Assembly (NCBI RefSeq): GCF_014395975.1
Contig: NZ_CP060714.1
Coordinates: 930,001-994,000, forward strand
DNA length: 64,000 nt
Reading direction: 5' to 3'
DNA from: Diaphorobacter ruginosibacter
GTDB lineage: Bacteria; Pseudomonadota; Gammaproteobacteria; Burkholderiales; Burkholderiaceae_C
Both the position numbers and the translations under genes were made by a program. Shown in pieces: positions 26,124 to 35,658 of the stretch (its first letter is position 1; every line of letters begins with the position of its first letter). A model generated the notes under the pieces. It saw nothing but the letters and a program-made list of their open reading frames with translations. It did not search any database and was not told the DNA's origin.

Positions 26124-27566
26124 TCAGTGGTTCGCCAGGAACCTGCGAATCGCGACCAGTGCCAGCAACGGGAAGATCGCAAAGGTGGCGAACAGCCAGA
26201 GTGCCGCATGGCCGAGCACCTGGGGATCGGTACTCGCCGACACGCCGAGCGCATTGGCGAACAGCCCTGCCAACGCCGCACCGACCGCCATGCCGTAGAG
26301 CTGCACCGTGCTGATGGCTGCGGAGGCCGCGCTGGCCTCATCGGGCGGCGCGCAATGCAGGATGGCGTTGAGCAGGTGGGGCCAGGCCGATCCCACGCCC
26401 AGGCCGATGAGGGCCAGGGCCACCGCGTTGAGCAGCAGGGCTCCCGCGAAGGCCATGGGCATTGCGAAGGCCAGCAGGGCGAGACCTGCCAGGCAGAGCG
26501 TGGGCCCGAGCCACATCAGGGTGCGTGAGCGGTTGCCCGTGGCACCCGAGAAGCTGACGGACGCGAGGGACCAGCCTCCTGCCATGAGGGCCGTCGTGTA
26601 CCCGGCCGTCAAAGGCTTGAGGCCGTGCAGGTGCTGCAGGAAGTAGGGCACGTAGATTTCCACCATCGTGCCCATGAGCAGCAGGGTGATCACCGCGTAG
26701 AGCTTGCCCAGCGGGCTGCCGAGGGACGTGCCTCCCCGCGGCAGAAGCCGGGCCGCCGCCCCGCGTTCGGCCATGATCGCAATCCCTCCGATGCCGAGGC
26801 CTGCAAGAACGCAGGCCGCCTGCCAGGCACCCGCGGGCACCACACTGGCTGCCGCGACGAGCACCACGGACAGGGCCAGCAGCACGATCTGCCTTCCCGG
26901 GATGCCGCCGACAGCGGCATCGGGCTGGTTCAGCATCCGGGCGGGCTGCAGCTGTACCCAGACCAGGGCCATCTGCAGCGCGATCAGCGGCAGCAGGAAC
27001 CAGAAGGCCCAGCGCCAATGTCCGGACTGCGCGAACAGCCCGCCCACGGCGGGGCCGCTCAGGGTCGCGATGCCCCACATGCCTGACACCAGCGCGATCG
27101 CGCGCGGCCACAGGCGCGGCACGAAGACCATGCGGATCAGCGTGTAGCTGAGCGCGGCCAGGGTGCCGCCACCCAGCCCCTGCACCGTTCGCCCGAGCAG
27201 CATCGTGGGCATGTTCAGGGCGCCGGCGCACAGGAGCGTGCCTACCGCGAAAAGGAGCAGCGCCGAGGCCATGGCCGTGCGCGCGCCGAAAGCCGCCAGG
27301 ACCCGCACCGAAAGCGCGGCGCCGACGATGGATGCCACCACGAACAGCGTCGTGTTCCACGCATACCACTCGAGGCCGCCGATCTCGCGCACCACCGACG
27401 GCAGTACCGTGGTCACGATGTGCACGTTGATCGCATGCATGGCCACGGCACCGGTGAGCGCAAGCGCCTTGAGTCCATTGCGGCCTCCGAGCAGCTCGCT
27501 CCATCCAGCGGGCTTGGTGGTGTGGGGCGACGGTGGTACGGGGTCTGTCCGGGTTGTACTTTTCAT
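26124..27566 (-). CDS. MFS transporter, DHA2-like drug exporter
   Basis: A 480-residue inner-membrane protein with about 14 hydrophobic segments. Motif-A-like and motif-C-like stretches are visible (GRTVQGLGGGTLAALSYTL and GIATLSGPAVGGLF). This fits proton-driven export of drugs or metabolites. The frame opens at 27635; the ATG at 27566 (MKSTTRTDP) is preferred. Divergent from a cysteine-cluster regulator that probably controls it, with a 90-base AT-rich spacer containing an inverted repeat. Convergent with lolA. Confidence 0.82.
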   Translation of the reverse strand: MKSTTRTDPVPPSPHTTKPAGWSELLGGRNGLKALALTGAVAMHAINVHIVTTVLPSVVREIGGLEWYAWNTTLFVVASIVGAALSVRVLAAFGARTAMASALLLFAVGTLLCAGALNMPTMLLGRTVQGLGGGTLAALSYTLIRMVFVPRLWPRAIALVSGMWGIATLSGPAVGGLFAQSGHWRWAFWFLLPLIALQMALVWVQLQPARMLNQPDAAVGGIPGRQIVLLALSVVLVAAASVVPAGAWQAACVLAGLGIGGIAIMAERGAAARLLPRGGTSLGSPLGKLYAVITLLLMGTMVEIYVPYFLQHLHGLKPLTAGYTTALMAGGWSLASVSFSGATGNRSRTLMWLGPTLCLAGLALLAFAMPMAFAGALLLNAVALALIGLGVGSAWPHLLNAILHCAPPDEASAASAAISTVQLYGMAVGAALAGLFANALGVSASTDPQVLGHAALWLFATFAIFPLLALVAIRRFLANH

Positions 27567-27591
27567 GGAAGCCTCATGGCATGGAATAATG

Positions 27592-27605
27592 CAAGTAGTT
27601 TCTTG
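27592..27605. promoter_or_regulatory. Candidate operator between the MFS gene and its divergent regulator
   Basis: CAAG-TAGTTT-CTTG is a symmetric site within a markedly AT-rich 90-base spacer. It is 26 bases upstream of the MFS start and 51 bases upstream of the regulator start, so one dimer could repress both. Confidence 0.45.
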
Positions 27606-27655
27606 TAATTTATCAAAGCCAGCGATATTAACCAAGCTATTGCTTTTATAAAAAT

Positions 27656-28312
27656 ATGCAATCGAACACGATCATGGCGACCGAGCCGAACGCCACGGAC
27701 CGCATGCTGCAGGCCGTCAAGCGTCTTGCACCCGTGGGTACCAGCACGCTCGCCCGGCATCTCCAGATGACCGTTGAAGCGGCGCGCCAGCAGGTCAACC
27801 GCCTGCTCGAGCAAGGTTTGATCGCGGGCGAGATGCAACCAGCCAAGGGGGCGGGGCGGCCCGGGCAGGCCTGGAGGCTGACGGAGGCGGGGCAGCGCCA
27901 TTTCCCCGACGCCCATGCCCAGCTCACGGTACAGCTCATCGACGCGGTGCGCGCTGTGTTTGGCGAGGAAGGCCTTGAAAGGCTCATTGCCGCCAGGGAG
28001 GCGGAGTCGAGAAGCCGGTACGCGGCAGCCTGCACGGGCAAGAAACTGTCGACGCGTTTCGAGCAGCTGGCCCGGGTTCGTTCCGAGGAGGGCTACATGG
28101 CCCGCGTGGAAAAGGACGGCGGCGCGCTGATCTTTCTCGAGGACCACTGTCCGATCTGCGCCGCCGCGGACTCCTGTCGCGGCTTCTGCCGCTCCGAGGA
28201 GGCGCTGCTCCAGGAAATCGCCGGTGACCAGGCCCGTGTGGTGCGCGGTGAATACCTGCTCGAGGGCGGAAACCGGTGCGCCTATCGCGTGATTCCGATC
28301 ACTGCGCTTTGA
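27656..28312 (+). CDS. Winged-helix transcriptional regulator with C-terminal cysteine cluster (COG2345/SufR-like)
   Basis: A 218-residue protein. Residues about 15-80 form a winged HTH (RLAPVGTSTLARHLQ then VEAARQQVNRLLEQGL, with the wing GAGRPGQAWRLT). The C-terminal half has cysteines at 165, 168, 174, 178 and 208 (DHCPIC, DSCRGFC, GNRCAY). The spacing of 165, 178 and 208 recalls the Fe-S ligands of SufR-type regulators. It could therefore sense iron-sulfur state, nitric oxide or oxidants. An ATG at 27674 is an alternative start. No strong ribosome-binding site. Divergent from the MFS gene. Confidence 0.75.
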   Translation: MQSNTIMATEPNATDRMLQAVKRLAPVGTSTLARHLQMTVEAARQQVNRLLEQGLIAGEMQPAKGAGRPGQAWRLTEAGQRHFPDAHAQLTVQLIDAVRAVFGEEGLERLIAAREAESRSRYAAACTGKKLSTRFEQLARVRSEEGYMARVEKDGGALIFLEDHCPICAAADSCRGFCRSEEALLQEIAGDQARVVRGEYLLEGGNRCAYRVIPITAL

Positions 28313-28426
28313 TCGCGGTGGCGGCCCGGACTTGAAGGCCGGGCGGGGCCGCACGGGCATGGTTTCCCCTCGCGCGTGCCAACGGCGGTACGATCAAGGC
28401 TGTTTGTCCTGCCTTCGTTTTCCGTC

Positions 28427-29728
28427 ATGCCCGCACCAGTCCCCCACCAACCCCTCGCCGAACGCCTGCGCCCGCACAACCTGGGTGAAGTGATCGGGCA
28501 GCAGCATGTGCTGGGACCGGGCATGCCCCTGCGGCTGGCATTCGAGTCGGGACAGCCGCACAGCTGCATCCTGTGGGGCCCGCCGGGCGTTGGAAAGACG
28601 ACGATCGCACGGCTCATGGCAGAGGCGTTCGATGCGCAGTTCATTTCGATCAGCGCCGTGCTGGGCGGCGTCAAGGACATCCGCGAAGCGGTCGAGCGCG
28701 CCGAGGCCGCCCGCGACGGGCTCATGCAGCAGCGCACGATCGTGTTTGTCGACGAGGTGCACCGGTTCAACAAGAGCCAGCAGGATGCGTTCCTGCCGCA
28801 CGTGGAAAGCGGCCTGTTTACCTTTGTCGGTGCGACGACGGAGAATCCGTCGTTCGAGGTGAATTCCGCGCTGCTCTCGCGCGCGGCGGTCTACGTGCTG
28901 CAGCCGCTGACCGCGGACGACCTGAAGCAGATCGTCGCCAAGGCACGGGAGCTCGACGCGGTCCCGAAGATCGAGGCCGATGCGCTCGACCGTTTGATCG
29001 CCTACGCGGACGGTGATGCCCGGCGCCTGCTGAACACGCTCGAGACACTGGCGGTCACGGCGAAGCAGGCGGGTGTGGAGGCGATCTCCGACGAATGGCT
29101 GCTCAAGGTGCTGGGTGAACGCATGCGCCGCTACGACAAGGGCGGTGAACAGTTCTACGACACCATCAGCGCCCTGCACAAGTCGGTGCGCGGTTCGGAC
29201 CCCGATGCGGCACTGTACTGGCTGGTGCGCATGCTCGACGGCGGCGCGGATCCGCGCTACATGGCGCGGCGGCTGGTGCGCATGGCAAGCGAGGACATTG
29301 GCCTGGCCGACCCGCGCGCGCTGAGGCTTGCGCTCGATGCCTCCGAGGTCTACGAGCGCCTGGGCTCGCCCGAGGGCGAACTGGCGCTGGCGCAATGTGT
29401 TGTTTATTTGGCTGTCGCACCCAAATCGAACGCGGTCTACAAGGCCTACAACCAGGTGCGCGCCTTTGTGAAGCAGGACGGCACCAGACCTGTGCCCATG
29501 CACCTGCGCAATGCACCCACCCGGCTCATGAAGGAGCTCGATTACGGTAAGGGTTATCGCTATGCGCACGACGAAGAGGGGGGCTTTGCTGCAGGCGAGA
29601 ACTACCTGCCAGAGGGCATGGAGGCGCCCGGTTTCTACCGCCCGGTTCCACGGGGGCTGGAGATCAAGATCGGCCAGAAGCTCGATGAATTGCAGCAGCT
29701 CAATGCTGCGGCGCAAAAACGGGAATGA
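28427..29728 (+). CDS. rarA: Replication-associated recombination protein A (MgsA/RarA/WRNIP1 AAA+ ATPase)
   Basis: A 433-residue clamp-loader-like AAA+ ATPase acting at stalled forks. Walker A GPPGVGKT is at 51-58, Walker B TIVFVDEVHRFNK near 105, sensor 1 GATTENPSFEVN near 135. The C-terminal half has the RarA tetramerisation region (LVRMASEDIGLADPRAL and KSNAVYKAYN). The frame opens at 28376; the ATG at 28427 (MPAPVPHQPLAERLRP) fits the family. In many Burkholderiales lolA and rarA are adjacent; here two genes intervene. Confidence 0.93.
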   Translation: MPAPVPHQPLAERLRPHNLGEVIGQQHVLGPGMPLRLAFESGQPHSCILWGPPGVGKTTIARLMAEAFDAQFISISAVLGGVKDIREAVERAEAARDGLMQQRTIVFVDEVHRFNKSQQDAFLPHVESGLFTFVGATTENPSFEVNSALLSRAAVYVLQPLTADDLKQIVAKARELDAVPKIEADALDRLIAYADGDARRLLNTLETLAVTAKQAGVEAISDEWLLKVLGERMRRYDKGGEQFYDTISALHKSVRGSDPDAALYWLVRMLDGGADPRYMARRLVRMASEDIGLADPRALRLALDASEVYERLGSPEGELALAQCVVYLAVAPKSNAVYKAYNQVRAFVKQDGTRPVPMHLRNAPTRLMKELDYGKGYRYAHDEEGGFAAGENYLPEGMEAPGFYRPVPRGLEIKIGQKLDELQQLNAAAQKRE

Positions 29729-30034
29729 ACCAGCCGTTTGCCCGGATTCCATTTCTGAGTCTTGACTTGCGCAATTCGCGTGTTCCCTATGTGTAGCCGA
29801 ATGTGCTTGTCCTAATAATGAATTCCATCGGCTAACTCAGGTCGCAGGCGCGGGGACATGATCCCCGAGGAAACGATCGGGCCCGTTGCATTTCACTGGT
29901 ATCGATCCACCGCGTGAACCCGCACAGACAACAGAACTGGCGGGTTTTTTGCTAAGCGCTTACGGCGCATGCACGCGGCGGCCGATATCGGTGGGAAGGC
30001 GGCAAGCGCTCATCAATCGCGAAGGATTTTCGTT
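29729..30034 (+). ncRNA. Structured leader or small RNA candidate between rarA and livH
   Basis: No protein gene is seen in these 306 bases. A TTGACT hexamer at 29762-29767 could be a -35 element, and AT-rich TAATAAT lies at 29813-29819. A 6-bp hairpin with a 5-base loop, CGGGGA/TCCCCG, sits at 29851-29867. The segment ends in an intrinsic terminator (29917-29950), 85 bases before livH. This could be the 3' part of rarA mRNA, an attenuated liv leader, or an independent sRNA of about 150 bases. I could not match it to a known RNA family. Confidence 0.3.
29917..29950 (+). terminator. Intrinsic terminator upstream of livHMGF
   Basis: AACCCGC (29917-29923) pairs with GCGGGTT (29940-29946). An inner CAG/CTG extension and a following T6 run (29945-29950) complete it. 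It is 189 bases after the rarA stop. Confidence 0.85.
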
Positions 30035-30964
30035 ATGGACATTTTGCTGCAGCAGATCATCAACGGTCTGGTACTTGGCAGCATGTACGCCCTCATAGCG
30101 CTCGGCTATACGATGGTGTACGGCATCATTCAGCTCATCAACTTCGCCCACGGCGAGGTGCTCATGATCGGGGCGATCACCAGTTGGAGTTGCATCGGGA
30201 TGATGCAGGAGGCCATGCCCGGCGCACCAGGTTGGCTGGTGCTCCTGATCGCCACGATCATCGCCTGCATCGTGGCGGCAGCGCTGAATTTCACGATCGA
30301 GAAGATCGCCTACCGGCCGCTGCGCAACAGTCCGCGTCTGGCTCCGTTGATCACCGCGATCGGCATGTCCATCCTGCTCCAGACGGTGGCGATGATCATC
30401 TGGAAGCCCAACTACAAGCCCTATCCGACGCTGCTGTCGTCCGATCCCTATCACCTTGGCAACGCGGTGATCACGCCCACGCAGATCATGATCCTCGTGA
30501 CGACCGTGGTGGCCCTCGCCGCGATGGTCTATCTGGTGAACTACACCAAGCTCGGACGCGCCATGCGCGCCACGGCGGAGAACCCGAAGGTGGCGGCGCT
30601 GATGGGAGTGAAGCCGGACATGGTGATCTCGGCCACCTTCATCATCGGTGCCATCCTCGCGGCGATCGCCGGCATCATGTATGCCTCCAACTACGGCACG
30701 GCGCAGCATGCGATGGGCTTCCTGCCAGGGCTCAAGGCCTTCACGGCAGCGGTGTTCGGCGGCATCGGCAACCTGGCCGGGGCTGTCGTGGGCGGCGTGC
30801 TCCTGGGGCTGATCGAGGCCATCGGCGCGGGCTACATCGGCCCGCTGACCGGCGGGCTGCTGGGCAGCAACTATGTGGATATCTTCGCATTCATCGTGCT
30901 GATCATCGTGCTGACGCTCAGGCCATCGGGCCTGCTGGGCGAGCGTGTGGCGGACCGGGCTTGA
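30035..30964 (+). CDS. livH: Branched-chain amino acid ABC transporter permease LivH
   Basis: A 309-residue permease beginning MDILLQQIINGLVLGSMYALIALGYTMVYGI, with FAHGEVLMIGA near residue 38, typical of LivH/UrtB-type proteins. About eight membrane segments. The EAA-like loop RAMRATAENPKVAALMGV is at about residue 175. The in-frame GTG at 29969 is rejected because the ATG at 30035 gives the normal start. First gene of livHMGF. Confidence 0.9.
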   Translation: MDILLQQIINGLVLGSMYALIALGYTMVYGIIQLINFAHGEVLMIGAITSWSCIGMMQEAMPGAPGWLVLLIATIIACIVAAALNFTIEKIAYRPLRNSPRLAPLITAIGMSILLQTVAMIIWKPNYKPYPTLLSSDPYHLGNAVITPTQIMILVTTVVALAAMVYLVNYTKLGRAMRATAENPKVAALMGVKPDMVISATFIIGAILAAIAGIMYASNYGTAQHAMGFLPGLKAFTAAVFGGIGNLAGAVVGGVLLGLIEAIGAGYIGPLTGGLLGSNYVDIFAFIVLIIVLTLRPSGLLGERVADRA

Positions 30965-30977
30965 AGGGAGCACGAAC

Positions 30978-32060
30978 ATGAATCAAGGGAACAAGAAAGT
31001 CTCGTGGCTGATCGGCGGCATCGTCCTGCTCGTGCTGCCGCTGGTGCTTCAATACTTCGGCAATGCATGGGTGCGCATTGCGGATCTGGCGCTGCTCTAC
31101 GTGATGCTGGCGCTGGGCCTCAACATCGTGGTGGGCTACGCGGGCCTGCTGGACCTGGGCTATGTGGCCTTCTACGCCGTGGGCGCCTACATGTTCGCCC
31201 TGCTGGCATCACCGCAGCTGAGCGAGAACTTTGCCTGGTTCAGCGCGCATTTCCCGAATGGCCTGCACCTGTCGCTGTGGATGGTGATTCCGCTGGCCCT
31301 GGTGCTTGCGGCGGGGACCGGGGTGCTTCTGGGGATACCGGTGCTCAAGCTGCGGGGCGACTACCTTGCGATCGTGACGCTGGGCTTCGGCGAGATCATC
31401 CGCATCTTCATGAACAACCTCGATCACCCGGTCAATGTCACCAACGGTCCCAAGGGCATCGGCGAGATCGATTCTGTGAAGATCTTCGGGCTGAACCTGG
31501 GCAAGCGCCAGGAGATCTTCGGCTACGACATCAGCTCGGTCACGCTGTACTACTACCTGTTCCTCGCCCTGGTGCTGATCACCATCCTCGTGTGCTATCG
31601 CCTGCAGGACTCGCGTATCGGCCGCGGCTGGATGGCGATCCGCGAGGACGAGATCGCCGCCAAGGCCATGGGCATCAACACCCGCAACATGAAACTGCTG
31701 GCGTTCGGCATGGGCGCGTCGTTCGGCGGTGTGTCGGGGGCCATGTTCGCGGCCTTCCAGGGCTTTGTCTCGCCCGAGTCCTTCAGCCTGATGGAGTCGG
31801 TGATGATCGTTGCGATGGTGGTGCTGGGCGGCATCGGCCATATCCCCGGGGTGATCCTGGGTGCGGTGCTGCTGTCGGCGTTGCCCGAGGTGCTGCGCTA
31901 CGTGGCGGGTCCGCTGCAGGACCTGACGGGAGGACGGCTCGACGCGTCCATCCTGCGGCAGCTGCTGATCGCGCTGGCGATGATCGTCATCATGCTGCTG
32001 CGCCCGCGCGGCCTGTGGCCTTCGCCGGAGCATGGCAAGAACTTCCCGCAGAAGGTCTGA
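30978..32060 (+). CDS. livM: Branched-chain amino acid ABC transporter permease LivM
   Basis: A 360-residue permease starting MNQGNKKVSWLIGG. LivM features are LNIVVGYAGLLDLGYVAFYAVGAY-like text near residues 50-75, LRGDYLAIVTLGFGEIIRI near 130, and RAIREDE-like MAIREDEIAAKAMGI near 225. Forms the membrane channel with LivH. AGGGAGC ribosome-binding site upstream; 13 bases after livH. Confidence 0.9.
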   Translation: MNQGNKKVSWLIGGIVLLVLPLVLQYFGNAWVRIADLALLYVMLALGLNIVVGYAGLLDLGYVAFYAVGAYMFALLASPQLSENFAWFSAHFPNGLHLSLWMVIPLALVLAAGTGVLLGIPVLKLRGDYLAIVTLGFGEIIRIFMNNLDHPVNVTNGPKGIGEIDSVKIFGLNLGKRQEIFGYDISSVTLYYYLFLALVLITILVCYRLQDSRIGRGWMAIREDEIAAKAMGINTRNMKLLAFGMGASFGGVSGAMFAAFQGFVSPESFSLMESVMIVAMVVLGGIGHIPGVILGAVLLSALPEVLRYVAGPLQDLTGGRLDASILRQLLIALAMIVIMLLRPRGLWPSPEHGKNFPQKV

Positions 32061-32109
32061 ACGGCCCGTGCAAGACACGACAACATCCAAGATTCAACAG
32101 AGCAACGAT

Positions 32110-32892
32110 ATGGCAGAAACATCAGACGATGTGGTGCTGAAGGTGGCGGGCGTTTCCAAGCGATTCGGCGGCCTGCAGGCACTTTCGGACGTCGGCATCA
32201 CCATTCGGCGCGGTCAGATCTACGGACTGATCGGACCCAACGGCGCCGGCAAGACAACCTTCTTCAACGTCATCACGGGCCTCTACACGCCGGATGCCGG
32301 CAGCTTCGTGCTGGCGGGCCAGCCCTACCGGCCGACAGCGGTGCACTTGGTCGCGAAGACCGGCATTGCACGAACCTTCCAGAACATCCGCCTGTTTGCG
32401 GAAATGACGGCGCTCGAGAACGTCATGGTGGGTCGCCATGTGCGCACGCACTCGGGGTTGTTCGGCGCGGTGTTCCGCACGCCGGGCTTCAAGCGCGAGG
32501 AGGCAGAGATCCGCGAGCGGGCAAGGCAGCTGCTCGATTACGTCGGCATCGGCAAGTACGCGGATTTCAAGGCGCGCACGTTGTCCTACGGGGACCAGCG
32601 GCGCCTGGAGATCGCTCGTGCGCTGGCCACCGACCCGCAACTGATCGCCCTGGATGAACCCGCGGCGGGCATGAACGCCACCGAGAAGGTGCAGTTGCGC
32701 GAACTGATCGACCGCATCCGCAAGGACAACCGCACCATCCTGCTGATCGAGCATGACGTGAAGCTGGTGATGGGCCTGTGCGACCGCGTGACGGTGCTCG
32801 ACTACGGCAAGCAGATTGCCGAAGGCACGCCGGCCGACGTGCAGAAGAACGAAAAAGTGATCGAGGCCTATCTGGGCACCGGAGGACATTGA
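32110..32892 (+). CDS. livG: Branched-chain amino acid ABC transporter ATP-binding protein LivG
   Basis: A 260-residue ATPase. Walker A GPNGAGKTT, the LivG-specific ARTFQNIRLF and LSYGDQRRLEIARAL signature (which replaces LSGGQ), Walker B LIALDEPAAGMN, and ILLIEHDVKLVMGLCDR. The frame opens upstream at 32032; the ATG at 32110 (MAETSDDVVLKV) fits. It pairs with LivF. Confidence 0.92.
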   Translation: MAETSDDVVLKVAGVSKRFGGLQALSDVGITIRRGQIYGLIGPNGAGKTTFFNVITGLYTPDAGSFVLAGQPYRPTAVHLVAKTGIARTFQNIRLFAEMTALENVMVGRHVRTHSGLFGAVFRTPGFKREEAEIRERARQLLDYVGIGKYADFKARTLSYGDQRRLEIARALATDPQLIALDEPAAGMNATEKVQLRELIDRIRKDNRTILLIEHDVKLVMGLCDRVTVLDYGKQIAEGTPADVQKNEKVIEAYLGTGGH

Positions 32893-32894
32893 GC

Positions 32895-33617
<723 letters not shown>

Positions 33618-33709
33618 GCCGGAAATGAAACGGAGTTGACGGACCTGGGCGCCTGCGTTGCGCTACATTGCCAGCCCATCCGGCCTCTGGCCCGTTTCAG
33701 CATCCCATC

Positions 33710-34072
33710 ATGCAATTCCTGCAATCGCTTCCCATCTCGCTACAGACCATCCTGCTGCTGCTCGCCAGCAACGTGTTCATGACGTTTGCCTGGTACGGGC
33801 ACCTGAAGAATCTCTCGACCTCGCCCTGGTACATCGCCGCGCTGGTGAGCTGGGGCATCGCGCTGTTCGAGTACCTGCTGCAGGTGCCTGCGAACCGGAT
33901 CGGTGCGACCCAGATGTCGCTCGGCCAGCTCAAGATCCTGCAGGAGGTCATCACGCTCACGGTGTTCGTGCCGTTTGCGGTGTTCTACATGGGGCAGCCG
34001 CTCAAGTGGGACTATCTCTGGGCGGGGCTGTGCATGGTGGGGGCGGTCTTCTTCATCTTCCGCAGCGCCTGA
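33710..34072 (+). CDS. DUF486-family small membrane protein
   Basis: A 120-residue protein with four hydrophobic segments. It contains NVFMTFAWYGHLKN and LFEYLLQVPANRIGA, the DUF486 hallmarks, and ends FRSA. The family is related to DMT/SMR-type small transporters but has no established substrate. The in-frame start at 33668 is less likely than the ATG at 33710 (MQFLQSLPIS). Convergent with the UreI/AmiS gene. Confidence 0.85.
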   Translation: MQFLQSLPISLQTILLLLASNVFMTFAWYGHLKNLSTSPWYIAALVSWGIALFEYLLQVPANRIGATQMSLGQLKILQEVITLTVFVPFAVFYMGQPLKWDYLWAGLCMVGAVFFIFRSA

Positions 34073-34108
34073 TATCTGAGGCTGCACAAAGCGTCGGGGC
34101 GTGGTGCC

Positions 34109-34591
34109 TCACCACCGCCCCAGCAGCATCAGCGCGCCCGGAATCCAGCAACTGGCAATGCCGGTGAACACCGTATAGACGGGCAGGAAGCGCAGTGTCC
34201 TGCCCAGGCCCTGAACGATGAAGAAGAACAGCCAGAGCGAAGACCAGAGCAGCCACATCACGATCATGCGCATGTCGGTCTCCATGGCGGCGAACATCAG
34301 CGCCGACACCGCGACGAAGCCGCAGTACCAGCCCATTGCGACGCCCTTGAGCCCGTACCACTGCACGGCGGCGGCATAGAGGTAGGTGAACGCGAACAGC
34401 AGGCCGCCCGCCGCAGTGAAATATCCGGAACCACCGTCGGCGCGGTACAGCCCGAGCAGGTTGACGAACAGCGCGAGGCCGCCCACCAGCAGGTTGAAGG
34501 GCGCTGCGTCGCGGGGCTCGATGCGACCGGCAAGGCCCATGCCATTCACGATCAGCACAGCACCAATGAAGAAAAGCGACACGCCCAGCAT
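34109..34591 (-). CDS. UreI/AmiS-family urea or amide channel
   Basis: A 160-residue membrane protein with about six hydrophobic segments. MLGVSLFFIGAVLIVNGM, LLVGGLALFVNL, LLFAFTYLYAAAVQWYGL and WLLWSSLWLFFF align with Helicobacter UreI (195 residues) and AmiS. It lacks the histidine-rich periplasmic loop of acid-gated UreI, so it is more likely an ungated urea or short-chain amide channel. The frame extends upstream to 34897, but the ATG at 34591 coincides with the family start. No urease or amidase gene is nearby. Confidence 0.85.
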   Translation of the reverse strand: MLGVSLFFIGAVLIVNGMGLAGRIEPRDAAPFNLLVGGLALFVNLLGLYRADGGSGYFTAAGGLLFAFTYLYAAAVQWYGLKGVAMGWYCGFVAVSALMFAAMETDMRMIVMWLLWSSLWLFFFIVQGLGRTLRFLPVYTVFTGIASCWIPGALMLLGRW

Positions 34592-34961
34592 CTTGAAGAC
34601 CCCGCAATGGACAAACAACCGACCGTCAAGGAAGAAGAACCGCAGAAAAAATCGAGCCCGCCGTCTTCCATGTCCGAATGCCATGTGCGTGCGAGCGGCA
34701 GCCATTCTCTGTGAGGACTTCGTGACGAATTTGCGACGCAAGGTCACATCATTGATTACTTTCCCGTACGGATTCGGATCGTTTTCCCGTGCGGCCTCGG
34801 GCCCGTTTCGCATGAGTATGTAACTACTGGTATGCAGGGATTTTGGAGCGCCTCCCACCGGCGCCCTCATGGTGGCGGTTAAACTTCGCGCTTTCACAAA
34901 GATGTCACCGGGTTGTCATAGAGGCTCGGTCCCGTCCCCGGTTTGCCTCCCAGGAGTTCCC
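34592..34961 (+). other. Intergenic region with the phosphate-operon promoter
   Basis: 370 bases between the divergent UreI/AmiS gene and the DUF47 gene. Notable content is the PHO-box-like repeat at 34892-34920. The rest (34600-34880) shows no gene I can support and no clear hairpin. Confidence 0.4.
34892..34920 (+). promoter_or_regulatory. PHO-box-like tandem repeat upstream of the DUF47-pit operon
   Basis: Three half-sites spaced exactly 11 bases apart: TTTCACA at 34892, TGTCACC at 34903 and TGTCATA at 34914. This fits the PhoB consensus (TGTCATA repeated every 11 bases). It ends 41 bases before the DUF47 ATG. A -10 box is not obvious downstream. It suggests phosphate-starvation control by PhoB. 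Confidence 0.65.
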
Positions 34962-35609
34962 ATGTTGTTTGGAAAGCTGTTGCCCCAAGAGGGCAATTTT
35001 TTCGAGATGTTCAACCAGCATGCGGAGCGCATCGTCGAAGCCGCCCACGCGTTCTCCCAATTGGTGGCCAACTACAACGACCCCCATCTGCGTGAAAAGT
35101 ACAACCAGGATGTCGATAACGCCGAGCGCGCGGCCGACCGCGTGACGCACGAGGTCAACCGCGCTCTGCACAAGACCTTCATCACCCCGATCGACCGCGA
35201 GCAGATCCATTCGCTGATCAACACCATGGACGACGTGGCCGACCTGATCCAGGACTCCGCGGAAACCATGTCGCTGTATGACATCCGCCACATGACGGAG
35301 GAAATCAGTCGCCTGACCGACCTGAGCCTCAAGTGCTGTGAGCGCGTGCGGGATGCGGTGAAGCTGCTTTCCCGCATCGCCGACGCGTCCGTGGCGGAAG
35401 CCGCGCTCAAGACCTGCGAGGAAATCGACCGCCTGGAAGGCGATGCCGACCGCGTGATGCGCAGCGCCATGAGCAAGCTGTTCCGCGAGGAGCCCGATGT
35501 GCGTGAAGTCATCAAGCTCAAGGCCATCTACGAGTTGCTGGAGACGATCACCGACAAGTGCGAGGACGTGGCCAACCTGATCGAGGGCGTGATCCTCGAG
35601 AACTCCTGA
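34962..35609 (+). CDS. DUF47 / PhoU-like regulator of phosphate transport
   Basis: A 215-residue all-helical protein beginning MLFGKLLPQEGNFFEMFNQHAERI. Metal-binding PhoU-like stretches are DVDNAERAADRVTHEVN and EEIDRLEGDADRVMRS. DUF47 proteins commonly accompany Pit transporters and modulate them. The frame opens at 34869; the ATG at 34962 has CAGGAG upstream. Pit begins 49 bases later. Confidence 0.9.
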   Translation: MLFGKLLPQEGNFFEMFNQHAERIVEAAHAFSQLVANYNDPHLREKYNQDVDNAERAADRVTHEVNRALHKTFITPIDREQIHSLINTMDDVADLIQDSAETMSLYDIRHMTEEISRLTDLSLKCCERVRDAVKLLSRIADASVAEAALKTCEEIDRLEGDADRVMRSAMSKLFREEPDVREVIKLKAIYELLETITDKCEDVANLIEGVILENS

Positions 35610-35658
35610 TCCGGGCGCACACGCAACAGCCGGCTTCCGGCATCAACTGCTCATCAGC

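Noticed and set aside
29729..29960. tRNA or SRP RNA gene between rarA and livH
   Set aside because: No cloverleaf with a T-loop GTTCRA, and the SRP tetraloop helix (GGTCCGGAAGGA-like) is absent.
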